From assembly GCA_020849765.1 (NCBI GenBank), contig JADLAY010000007.1, positions 1 to 64,000 on the forward strand: 64,000 nt of DNA. The letters run 5' to 3'. Below, one piece after another: positions 52,217-60,116 of this stretch. The notes under the pieces were generated by a model that saw nothing but the letters and a program-made list of their open reading frames with translations, had not been told where the DNA came from and ran no database searches. Made by a program: the position numbers and the translations under genes. The DNA is from Anaerolineae bacterium. GTDB taxonomy: Bacteria; Chloroflexota; Anaerolineae; Aggregatilineales; Phototrophicaceae. How positions within the stretch are numbered: the first letter of the stretch is position 1; each line of letters begins with the position of its first letter.

Positions 52217-52540
52217 GACAGGAACGACAGAAATTAGTGCCTTAGGGATCGTTGTACGAGATGGCGTGATTGGATACAGGGTGCACTGGTGGTCGCCGGA
52301 TTATTGAAAAGCCCGGCAGCAGGTCACCAGGGGGCACAAACGGCGTATCGTAATTGGTCTTGTTGTTGAACCCCTCGCCGTGCAGTTTGATCGCCATCGC
52401 CAGCCATGCAAAGTGAATCGACACCACGTGCCGGTCAGTCCGTGTTGCGCGCCTGATGTGGGCTGTCAGCCGACGACGACAAAGCCTGCATCCACCAGGG
52501 CCGGATGCCTCAGCGCCTCTATGCTCGTGTGATGGTCAAT
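52217..52540. pseudogene. Possible gene remnants, minus strand
   Basis: Between the BON-like and glycosyltransferase stops, the minus strand shows two protein-like but disconnected stretches: one ending ALRHPALVDAGFVVVG and stop (about 52540-52460), and one containing SIHFAWLAMAIKLHGEGFNN (about 52420-52320) in a different context. No intact start or full domain exists. I cannot name the parent genes; this is a weak call. Confidence 0.25.
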
Positions 52541-53335
52541 CTAGACGTGCTTGACGACGGCCTTGCGCTCCTCGGCAAAGCTGTACATTTCCGTACGACG
52601 TTTGCGCGGGTTGAGGCCGCGATGGCGTACGATCATCTGCCAGACGCGGATGGCCGCCTCCAGCGGGATGCGCACGTCCATCTTCGATTCGCCATGTTCG
52701 CGATCCGGGAAGTAGATCGGGATCTCGGTCACTTTGAAGCCGAGGCGGCAGGCGACGTAGGCCATTTCGACCTGGAAGGCGTAGCCGTTCGAGCGGATGC
52801 GGTCAAGGTTGAGGCCGATCAACGTCTGGCGCCGCCAGATGCGATAACCGGCGGTCGCATCATTGACCGGGATGCCGAGCAAGAAGCGGACGTAGATGCG
52901 ATTGGCGAACCAGCTCAGCAGCTTGCGCCGCCAACTCCAGTTTTCGTCGACGCTGCCGCCCGCCGTGAAGCGCGAGGCGATCACCAGGTCGAACCCCTCT
53001 TCGAGCCGTGCGATCAGCTGCGGGATGTACGACGGCTGGTGCGAGAAATCCGCATCCATCTGGATGATATAATCCGCATTCAGGCGCAGGGCCTGTTTGA
53101 ATCCGGCAATGTAGGCGGGGCCAAGACCGGCTTTTTCTGTGCGGTCGATCACGTCGATGCGGCCTGGGTAGCCTTCCGCGAGCGCGTGAGCGATTTTGCC
53201 GGTGCCATCGGGCGAGTTATCGTCAACGATCAGCAGGTTCAGCGAGAGGTTAGGGAGCGCGAACAAGGCTTCAACCAGGCGAGGCAGGTTCTCGGCTTCG
53301 TTATACGTAGGGATGACGACTGTGGTTTTGAACAT
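52541..53335 (-). CDS. DPM1-like family 2 glycosyltransferase (polyprenol monophosphomannose synthase type)
   Basis: A 264-residue GT2 enzyme. TTVVIPTYNEAENLPRLVEA, LLIVDDNSPDGTGKIA and YIIQMDADFSHQPSYIPQL contain the acidic nucleotide-sugar and metal sites. GLGPAYIAGFKQAL and DATAGYRIWRRQTL are characteristic of dolichyl-phosphate mannose/glucose synthases, and FPDREHGESKMD closes the domain. There is no membrane tail. AGGA precedes the ATG at 53335. It may charge polyprenyl phosphate for GT-C enzymes such as 27278-25806. Confidence 0.93.
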   Translation of the reverse strand: MFKTTVVIPTYNEAENLPRLVEALFALPNLSLNLLIVDDNSPDGTGKIAHALAEGYPGRIDVIDRTEKAGLGPAYIAGFKQALRLNADYIIQMDADFSHQPSYIPQLIARLEEGFDLVIASRFTAGGSVDENWSWRRKLLSWFANRIYVRFLLGIPVNDATAGYRIWRRQTLIGLNLDRIRSNGYAFQVEMAYVACRLGFKVTEIPIYFPDREHGESKMDVRIPLEAAIRVWQMIVRHRGLNPRKRRTEMYSFAEERKAVVKHV

Positions 53336-53556
53336 CACGTATGTTCCTGCACACCTCAGCGGGCGCACTTGTTGTCGAGATAGATCATCGATCTTAGGGT
53401 AACCCGATCTGCAGCGCAAGATGAAAAAGATTTAAGGGCGTCCATGACCCCGAACATAAGTTTAATATGCCAAGATCACCTACAAAGTTGCATCTTTATG
53501 ACGAACAAGTTACGATTGTGTAAGGGTTACGACAGAATAAGCGATACTATTACAAA

Positions 53557-54231
53557 ATGCACCCAGAAGACCGAGTCCTCGTAGGTGTGATCAACCGCGT
53601 GCGCGACCTGCACTACGCGCAAGACGAGCATTGGTATCGTCTGCCGCAGGCGCGTTTGCCGCATGGCGTTCACGCCGAATACATCGCTTTCTTCCTGAGC
53701 CGTGCGTTCAAAGAGCGCAACGGCGCCATCCACTATTTTGCCACGCGCGGGGGTGTCGAGCTGCTCTATCGTCGCGACATCCTGCCGGACGAGGCGGATC
53801 ACAAGCGGGCGAACGACGCCTACTACAAGGTGACGCTGCAAGACTGGCGCGAGAAGAACCCGCCCGTCCTCAACCCGACGCACCGCCCGATCTCGTTCAT
53901 CTACACGACCTGGGATCGCTTTGTCGGCGCGACGTCGATCGTCGACCTGTACAGCACGGCGGATTATTACGTCGACCGCATCTACCACGCCCTGCGCGAC
54001 CGCAAGATCTACGCCGAGCGCTACTGGGAAGCCGAGCGCCCGGCGACGCAGCACGCGGCGGGCGTCCGCGTCCTCTGCGATAGCGGCGTGGTCAGCGCGA
54101 ACATCGACCCGGAAGGCGACGACCTGGGGCTCGATCTGGAGCAGCCGACTGACGCCATCCTGCAGCAGATCTTACAGCGGATTGCCAACAACGGGGGGCC
54201 GGTCGCCGTCGCCCCACCCTACGACCTTTGA
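53557..54231 (+). CDS. Conserved hypothetical protein, 224 aa
   Basis: A soluble protein: MHPEDRVLVGVINRVRDLHY, HWYRLPQARLPHGVHAEYIA and IHYFATRGGVELLYRRDILP, with an acidic middle and the ending VAVAPPYDL. The pattern 'AEYIAFFLSRAF' followed by strands recurs in a Chloroflexi protein group that I cannot assign to a function. It may be a small nuclease-like fold, but no catalytic set is evident. No strong ribosome site. Confidence 0.65.
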   Translation: MHPEDRVLVGVINRVRDLHYAQDEHWYRLPQARLPHGVHAEYIAFFLSRAFKERNGAIHYFATRGGVELLYRRDILPDEADHKRANDAYYKVTLQDWREKNPPVLNPTHRPISFIYTTWDRFVGATSIVDLYSTADYYVDRIYHALRDRKIYAERYWEAERPATQHAAGVRVLCDSGVVSANIDPEGDDLGLDLEQPTDAILQQILQRIANNGGPVAVAPPYDL

Positions 54232-54277
54232 AGCGTTCTAAGCCCCGAATTCCGGTCTCAGAATTCACAATTACGGT

Positions 54278-55546
54278 TCACGAGGCGTGGTTCAGCGTGC
54301 GCAATGCCTCTGAGCGCGGTGACTCTGGCGTGCGAGTCGGGGCGGCGTCCGGCGCGGGTGACTGCCGTTCGAACAGCGCCAGCGCCAGCCACAGGCCGAT
54401 GAATGACGGCAGATTCGTCAGCAAGCCAAACAGTAGGCCATAAACGACGTTATCGAGCGGGTTGGCTGCGCGGAAGAAGTGCGGCTCGACCACGAGATCC
54501 AGCAGCGGCAGCAGCAGACTGACGATCGCGAGCAGCGCCGCCCACGAGCGCAGCAGACCGCGCTTCTTCTGGAGCCAATCCGGCGCGAACAACAGCCACG
54601 CCGGGCCAATCACGAGCGGGATCAGGTAGGCGAGCGCCAGCGTGATCTGGCCGTAGGGCGTCTTGCCCTGCGCCACATCCGCCGAGAGCAGCACCAGCGC
54701 ATTGACGCTGCCGAGCGCGACGATCACGGCCAGCAGCGCCGCGAGCCCCATGCGCCAGGCCAGCGCGCGCCCAAGGACGACGACACCCAGGATCGCGGCT
54801 GTGTAGCTCAGCGTCCACTGGGCGCTATCCAGCAGCGTCGCCTGCCCGCTTCGTCCGCCGTAGACGAACAGCGCGAGCGCAGCACTGCCGAGGACGATCC
54901 CGGCGACGCCCAGCGCAAGCCAACGCGCGGGCAGCCCGCGACCCAGCGCGCCGATCAGCACGACGCAGATCGCCAGGGCGGCGACGACGCGGACGATCGG
55001 CCACAGCCCTGCCCGCAAAGCCGGGAAGAGGCCGTCGATCAGCGGCGACAGCGGCACGATCAGGCACAGGCCGAGGCCGACACCGAGCGCGAACGATTGC
55101 CACATGCGCAGGCGGCGCAGTGGTTTGATCAGGCCGAGGGCAAAGCCGACGCCGCCGACGAGCGCGGCCACGCCATAGCCCGTGCCCTCGCCGTTGTCGA
55201 TCGTGATCAGATAGAACAGGCTCAGGAGGATGCCGGGCAGCAGGAAGAGCAGACCCGCGAGCCGATCCGGTTGATTCTTGAACAGCACGGTTTGCATTAT
55301 GCGCACCTTTCGTGAGGCAGAGGCGAGGTGTTCGATGGCGAGCGTGAGCGCCAGGTCGTTGACCGTGCGCCACCAGAGGCCGACCCAGGCGGTGTTCCCC
55401 TGTGCGGCGGTCGCCCGGCATTGATCGCCGAAGGCCTGGGCCATCAGCGCGCCATAGTCGTCCCGGTGCGCCGCCGGGTAGAGCGCCAGCAGCACGCGGT
55501 AGATGGTCAGGCTGAGCATGGCGAGCCGGGTACTTTCCATCGTCAT
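54278..55546 (-). CDS. PadR-associated polytopic membrane protein
   Basis: A 422-residue protein. An N-terminal cytoplasmic segment (LALYPAAHRDDYGALMAQAF, then GDQCRATAAQG) typical of proteins encoded after PadR regulators is followed by about ten membrane helices. Its start overlaps the PadR stop by four bases (55543-55546). ATG 55540 is an alternative start. The function is unknown; membership in a PadR operon suggests an envelope-stress or drug-response role. Confidence 0.82.
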   Translation of the reverse strand: MTMESTRLAMLSLTIYRVLLALYPAAHRDDYGALMAQAFGDQCRATAAQGNTAWVGLWWRTVNDLALTLAIEHLASASRKVRIMQTVLFKNQPDRLAGLLFLLPGILLSLFYLITIDNGEGTGYGVAALVGGVGFALGLIKPLRRLRMWQSFALGVGLGLCLIVPLSPLIDGLFPALRAGLWPIVRVVAALAICVVLIGALGRGLPARWLALGVAGIVLGSAALALFVYGGRSGQATLLDSAQWTLSYTAAILGVVVLGRALAWRMGLAALLAVIVALGSVNALVLLSADVAQGKTPYGQITLALAYLIPLVIGPAWLLFAPDWLQKKRGLLRSWAALLAIVSLLLPLLDLVVEPHFFRAANPLDNVVYGLLFGLLTNLPSFIGLWLALALFERQSPAPDAAPTRTPESPRSEALRTLNHAS

Positions 55547-55896
55547 GTGCTCCCCAGGACGTTCTTGCGCTGTGCGGCATTGAGCAGCAGCGCCAGCCGG
55601 GCGGCTTCAGCGCGCATCACGCGGCTGCCAAAGTCGGTCAGCCGGTAGTAGCGGCGGCGCTGATCGTCCATCTCCGGGTCGGGGCGTTCGTCGCTTTCCT
55701 CGATCAGCCCGGCGTCCAACATGCGTTTGATCGTGCCGTAGAGCGTGCCCGGCCCCATCCTGGTCGCGCCGTCGGTGATGTGCTCGATCTCCTGCATGAT
55801 GCTGTAGCCATGCCGTTCGCCATCCGCCAGCGCGAGCAGGATGTGCAGCACGGCCGGGGTCAGCGGCAGCAGGTCGTGAGGATCGGGCTGGGTCAT
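55543..55896 (-). CDS. PadR family transcriptional regulator
   Basis: A 117-residue winged-helix repressor. LTPAVLHILLALADGERHGY, then SIMQEIEHITDG, and MGPGTLYGTIKRMLDAGLIE form the PadR recognition domain, and RRRYYRLTDFGSRVMRAEA the wing and dimer helix. It is the first gene of the operon with the membrane protein, and its own promoter overlaps a dyad that could be its operator. Confidence 0.95.
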   Translation of the reverse strand: MTQPDPHDLLPLTPAVLHILLALADGERHGYSIMQEIEHITDGATRMGPGTLYGTIKRMLDAGLIEESDERPDPEMDDQRRRYYRLTDFGSRVMRAEAARLALLLNAAQRKNVLGST

Positions 55897-55912
55897 GGCA
55901 CTCCGTCCGGGA

Positions 55913-55976
55913 ATACTATAGCGTGAGCGGATATATCTATTACGGATATAGTATGCGATTTGGAGGCGCTTGTCAA
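55913..55976 (-). promoter_or_regulatory. PadR promoter with overlapping operator dyad
   Basis: Minus strand TTGACA (55976-55971), 17 bp, TACTAT (55953-55948): a near-consensus promoter. The half-sites ATACTATA (55913-55920) and TATAGTAT (55947-55954) form an inverted repeat across the start site, and GATATATC lies between. This is the expected arrangement for autorepression. Confidence 0.72.
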
Positions 55977-56056
55977 GTCACCTGCCGCCTGTCGGGCTGG
56001 CTGAAAATGCGTTAAGCTGATGGCCTTTTCGGGACGCGGAAGCCAGAGGCACACTT

Positions 56057-57397
56057 ATGCTCATCACCAACGCAACACTGATCACGTGGGACGACCCCAA
56101 CGCGATCGTCACCGGCGGCGCGCTCTACGTCGAGGACGGCGCCATCGTCGAACTCGGCAGCGCGAGCGCCCTGGAGGCGAAATATCCGGACGCCGAACGG
56201 ATTGATGCGCGCGGCCAGCTCGTCATGCCGGGTTTGATCTGCGCGCACACGCATTTCTACGGCGCCTACGCCCGCGGCATGGCCATCCCCGGCGACCCGC
56301 CGCGCGACTTCCCGGAGATCCTGCACCGGCTGTGGTGGAACCTCGACAAAGCGCTCGACATGGACGCCGTGCGTGCGAGCGCGCTCGTCTGCCTGGTCGA
56401 CGCGATCAAGCATGGCACGACGACGCTGTTCGATCACCACGCCAGCCCGAACGCGATCGAGGGCAGCCTGGACGCAATCGCGGGCGAGGTCGAACGTGCA
56501 GGCCTGCGCGCCGTCCTCTGCTACGAAGTCTCGGATCGTGATGGGCTGGACAAGGCGCGGGCAGGCATCGACGAGAACGTCCGTTTCCTGAATGCGCACA
56601 CGGATCACCCGACCGTGCGCGCGACCTTCGGCCTACACGCCAGCCTGAGCCTGAGCACGGAGACGCTGCGCGAGTGCGCGTCGAGCGTCGGGCGCGAGAC
56701 CGGCTTTCACATCCACGTCGCCGAGCACGAGGCCGACGAGGAAGACAGCCTTAAGCAGCATGGCAAGCGCGTCATCCACCGCCTGAACGACCTGGACATC
56801 CTGCGCCCGAAAACGATTGTCGCGCACTGTGTTCACATCGACGACGCCGAACGCGCGGTGCTGCACCACAACCGCACGTGGGTGACGCATCAGCCGCGCT
56901 CGAACATGAACAACGCCGTCGGTGCGATGGCGTTCGACACGATGATGGCCGAAGGGCTGCCTGTCCTGCTGGGCAACGACGGCTTCAGCAATGCGATGTG
57001 GCAGGAATGGAAGGCGGCCTATCTGCTGCACAAGGTCGCGCATCGCGATCCGCGGCTGGCGAACGGGGCGGACATCGCGCAGATGGCGATCACGAACAAT
57101 TCGGCGCTGGCCACGCAGTTCTTCGGGGCGCCGGTGGGTATGCTCAGGCCGGGCGCGCGGGCGGACATCATCTTCGTCGATTACCAGCCGTTCACGCCGC
57201 TGACGGCGGGCAATCTACCGTGGCACATCCTGTTCGGTTTTGAGCCGTCGATGGTGACGACGACCATCGTCGAGGGGCGCGTGCTCATGCGCGACCGGCA
57301 GTTGACGACGCTCGACGAGGCGCAGATCGCGCGCGATGCACTGGCGCTGGCGCCCGGCGTCTGGGAGCGCTACGAGCGTTACGCGACAGGGCGTTAG
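56057..57397 (+). CDS. ssnA: SsnA-type putative aminohydrolase
   Basis: A 446-residue amidohydrolase. MPGLICAHTHFYGAYARGM carries the first metal HxH. FHIHVAEHEADEEDS, VAHCVHIDDAE and LLGNDGFSNAMW carry the remaining His, Glu and Asp ligands. LWWNLDKALDMD, TTTLFDHHASPNAIEGSLDA and CYEVSDRDGLDKA are specific to the SsnA subgroup (TIGR03314), reported from genomes with selenium-dependent molybdenum hydroxylases. It may deaminate a purine-like compound. AGAGG precedes the ATG. It lies 13 kb from yqeB, not in its operon. Confidence 0.9.
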   Translation: MLITNATLITWDDPNAIVTGGALYVEDGAIVELGSASALEAKYPDAERIDARGQLVMPGLICAHTHFYGAYARGMAIPGDPPRDFPEILHRLWWNLDKALDMDAVRASALVCLVDAIKHGTTTLFDHHASPNAIEGSLDAIAGEVERAGLRAVLCYEVSDRDGLDKARAGIDENVRFLNAHTDHPTVRATFGLHASLSLSTETLRECASSVGRETGFHIHVAEHEADEEDSLKQHGKRVIHRLNDLDILRPKTIVAHCVHIDDAERAVLHHNRTWVTHQPRSNMNNAVGAMAFDTMMAEGLPVLLGNDGFSNAMWQEWKAAYLLHKVAHRDPRLANGADIAQMAITNNSALATQFFGAPVGMLRPGARADIIFVDYQPFTPLTAGNLPWHILFGFEPSMVTTTIVEGRVLMRDRQLTTLDEAQIARDALALAPGVWERYERYATGR

Positions 57398-57403
57398 GGC
57401 TTT

Positions 57404-57508
57404 CGGCGGTCGGCTATCGGCTTTGGGTAGAGAATCAACGAGGCGCATCGCATGATGCGCCTCATCAGTAGTTGTCTTGTAGCGACGTGCCATGGCGCGT
57501 CCGCATCA
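57404..57508. repeat. Heptamer run and palindrome after ssnA
   Basis: Phased words TCGGCGG TCGGCTA (57410-57435) match the array at 58051-58127. A degenerate GTAG-family palindrome follows near 57478-57503. Confidence 0.5.
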
Positions 57509-57523
57509 GATGAGTGCGTTGTG

Positions 57524-57949
57524 CTAGGCCAGGCTGGAATTGACCGTCATCTCGATGTCCGGGCTGAGCGCGCGGCTGATGATGCAGGTCTTCTTGGTCT
57601 CCTCGGCCTCGGCGTTGAAGGTCTCGGCATCGACGCCCTCGACATCGCCGACGATGTTGAGCACGATGCGCGTGATCGCCAGCCCATCACCGACCTTGTC
57701 CAGGTAGACCTCGGCGTTGGTCGTGATGTCGTTGACCGTGTAGCCCGCTTTGCCCAGGCGTGAGCCGAGCGCCATCGTGAAGCAGCCCGCGTGCGCCGCG
57801 CCGAGCAGTTCTTCCGGGTTCGTCCCCGCGCCATCTTCGAAGCGCGACGACCAGGTGTAGGGGCCTTCGTAGCCGCTCGCCATCTTGAGCGTGCCGCTGC
57901 CTTCTTTTAACGTCCCGCGCCAGATGGCCGTCACCTTACGTACAGGCAT
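57524..57949 (-). CDS. OsmC family peroxiredoxin (2)
   Basis: A 141-residue OsmC with both family cysteines: AAHAGCFTMALGSRL and ETKKTCIISRALSPDIE. FEDGAGTNPEELLGAAHAG holds the conserved Glu and Arg contacts, so thiol-dependent hydroperoxide reduction is likely. AGGAGG stands about 6 nt before the ATG. It is more canonical than the paralogue at 45053. Confidence 0.93.
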   Translation of the reverse strand: MPVRKVTAIWRGTLKEGSGTLKMASGYEGPYTWSSRFEDGAGTNPEELLGAAHAGCFTMALGSRLGKAGYTVNDITTNAEVYLDKVGDGLAITRIVLNIVGDVEGVDAETFNAEAEETKKTCIISRALSPDIEMTVNSSLA

Positions 57950-58276
57950 GTGTACCTCCTCCTAGGGGATTGCAGACTGTATGCCAGTGTGATTCTAGCA
58001 CGGCTGACCGCGGGGCTGGCGCGCGCTCATCGGTTACTCATGAGGGGGTGTTGGCGGTTGGGTATTGGCCTTTGGCTTTTAGCGGTTAGCCATCAGCTAA
58101 CTGCGGTTGGCATTCAGCTTTCGGCTTCATCACTTAATCACCCATTGTGCACGACTGATTTCCGTACTGTGAACCGGGCACGGTGAACCCCAACTGAGCA
58201 CTGAGCACCGAGTACTGAGCACCGAGCACCAAATCCCAGAACTCAGCACTCGGTACCCAGCACTCCCTGTTCCGCC
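57950..58276. repeat. Phased heptamer array and left copy of the inverted repeat
   Basis: 58051-58127 is eleven uninterrupted heptamers of the type TTGGCTT/TTAGCGG/TCAGCTT. 58169-58222 is the left arm of an inverted repeat bordering the HEAT gene, itself made of heptamers (ACTGAGC, ACCGAGT). No gene. Confidence 0.7.
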
Positions 58277-59107
58277 CTAATTCTCCCAACTCCAGCCCGC
58301 GCCCAGATCGTAATCGTCGCGGTCGGCGACAGCATCGTCGTCGTAGGCGGCGGTCAGCCAGATCATGGCCTTGTAAGCGCCGCGGCGCAGTCCCGCATTC
58401 GTGTCGTGCAGATACTCCAGGATGCGCAGAAAGCCCGGCTCTTCGAGCGTCCACAGCGCTTCGGCGGTCGCATGCCAGACGTGTGTGTTATGCGTATGCA
58501 GCGCCCACAGCAGCGACGGAATCGCGTCCAGATCGGCGATCTCGCCAAGTGCGCGGGCGGCCGCGTAACGGACGTAGGCGTTCTCGTCGTAGAGCAGCGC
58601 TTCTTCGAGCGCGTCGAGTGCGGTGGCGTCGCCCAGTTCGCCGAGCGTCTCCGCAGCGGCGTAACGGACATAGCTATTCTCGTCGGCGATCAGCGCCTCC
58701 ACCAGCGCTGGCAAGGCGCGCGTATCGCCCAAAAGCTGCAATGCGCGGGCGGCCTCCCAACGGACGAAACTGTCGCTATCCCCCAGCAGCGTGCCCACCA
58801 GCGGCGGCAGCGCTGCCGACCCGCCGACGCGCCCCAAAGCCAGGGCGGCGGCGCGGCGGACGTCGCGCGTCGAGTCGTCGAGCGCGCTGAGGAGATGAGG
58901 GATGGTATCGTCGTCACCGACGCTGCCGAGTGCCTGCACCGCCAGCGCGCGAATGCTCTTATCCGGGTCGTGGAGCTTCTCCACGATGGCCGGGAGCGCG
59001 CGCGAATCTTTGATCTGCGCCAGTTTCTGCAGCGCCATGCGCTGTTTGAATCGGTCTGTCCCGCGCAGGTCATCAATCAAGCGCGACACCAGCGGATGAT
59101 CGTTCAT
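58277..59107 (-). CDS. HEAT-repeat (PBS-lyase type) scaffold protein
   Basis: A 276-residue protein made almost wholly of 31-residue HEAT repeats: AVQALGSVGDDDTIPHLLSA, AALALGRVGGSAALPPLV, AARALQLLGDTRALPALVEA, AAETLGELGDATALDALEEA and AARALGEIADLDAIPSLLWA. Such solenoids bind proteins, and no catalytic site is seen. AGGAG precedes the ATG. The gene is bracketed by inverted copies of a 55-bp repeat at 58169-58222 and 59201-59257. Confidence 0.9.
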   Translation of the reverse strand: MNDHPLVSRLIDDLRGTDRFKQRMALQKLAQIKDSRALPAIVEKLHDPDKSIRALAVQALGSVGDDDTIPHLLSALDDSTRDVRRAAALALGRVGGSAALPPLVGTLLGDSDSFVRWEAARALQLLGDTRALPALVEALIADENSYVRYAAAETLGELGDATALDALEEALLYDENAYVRYAAARALGEIADLDAIPSLLWALHTHNTHVWHATAEALWTLEEPGFLRILEYLHDTNAGLRRGAYKAMIWLTAAYDDDAVADRDDYDLGAGWSWEN

Positions 59108-59470
59108 GGCCTGCTCCTGATCTTTACTTTCAATTCTAGAGTGTACGTCTGTTCGCCTTTATGAGCAATGGGTGGAAAGGTAAAAATAGGGGTTCCGGAG
59201 AGTGCTCAGTGCTCGATACTCGGTGCTCAGTTTTGGGGTTAACGGTGCCCGGTTCACGGAGCAAAGATGGGTTCGAAGTTCTGAGTTCTGGGTTCAGGAG
59301 GAGGGCAATTCAGCGTTCTCTGAGGTGTTTCGAGGTGCCGGTTTTTTGAGTGCCTTCAGTGCACTTGATTTCGTCTAGACGGGCGTTTCAACGTCCAGCG
59401 GGCGCCCGTGTCATACATGTCGATGTGCTTTCTCGCTAACCCTCGTTCCTCGCTCCTCGCCACTCCTCCC
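59108..59470. repeat. Right copy of the inverted repeat and low-complexity DNA
   Basis: 59201-59257 (AGTGCTCAGTGCTCGATACT ... GTGCCCGGTTCAC) is the inverted partner of 58169-58222. TTCTGAGTTCTGGGTTC follows at about 59278-59295. No gene. Confidence 0.65.
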
Positions 59471-60070
59471 TCACACCCGCTTCGCCATGAAGATGTCCGG
59501 CTTGCCGTCGCCGTTCGCGTCCGGGAGCACGCCGACGATCTGGTAGCCGAGGCGCTGGTAGAACGCGAACGGATGGCGTTTGAGATCGCGGATCGCCTGA
59601 ATCTGTGCCCACGGATCGCGCCACAGATCCGCGCCCGCCAGCGTCGTCATGCCGTCCTCGTCGTCCGTGCCCAGGTAGACGACCGATCCACCGCGTGCGC
59701 GCACCTGCGCCTCGAGATCGGCGACCAGCGCACGCCCGATGCCGCGCCCCTGCTGCGCCGGATCGACCGCCAGCGGGTGCAGTTCCCAGACGCGCCCGTC
59801 GTAGCCCAGCTCGATGCCGCCGATCCAGCCGAGCACGCGGCCCTTGTCATCGAGCGCGGCGCGGCAGATGCGATCCGGCGTGCCCATGGCGCGGACTTCC
59901 TCGCGCGCGTCGTCGAGCGTCGGCCAGGCGTCCGGCCAATGGTCGCGGAAGGCCTCGGTCAGGATGCGCGCGGCGCCCTCGCAGGCGGCCTCCTGATCGA
60001 GCGTCAGATCGATCATGCGGAATGGTTGTTGGTCTGGCGCTGCGGATGTGGACATCGGCGTCTCACTCAT
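59471..60070 (-). CDS. GNAT acetyltransferase, AAC(6')-like
   Basis: A 199-residue N-acetyltransferase. HPLAVDPAQQGRGIGRALVA is the acetyl-CoA pyrophosphate loop, and FYQRLGYQIVGVLPDANGDG, then KPDIFMAKRV, is the C-terminal part typical of aminoglycoside 6'-acetyltransferase-like enzymes. AFRDHWPDAWPTLDDAREEV is also a family marker. Several ATGs (60070, 60055, 60016) could start it. The substrate is not proven. Confidence 0.87.
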   Translation of the reverse strand: MSETPMSTSAAPDQQPFRMIDLTLDQEAACEGAARILTEAFRDHWPDAWPTLDDAREEVRAMGTPDRICRAALDDKGRVLGWIGGIELGYDGRVWELHPLAVDPAQQGRGIGRALVADLEAQVRARGGSVVYLGTDDEDGMTTLAGADLWRDPWAQIQAIRDLKRHPFAFYQRLGYQIVGVLPDANGDGKPDIFMAKRV

Positions 60071-60116
60071 CACTCTATGGACGAACGGCCCGCACCCGCA
60101 GCGCCGTTGAGCCGCC

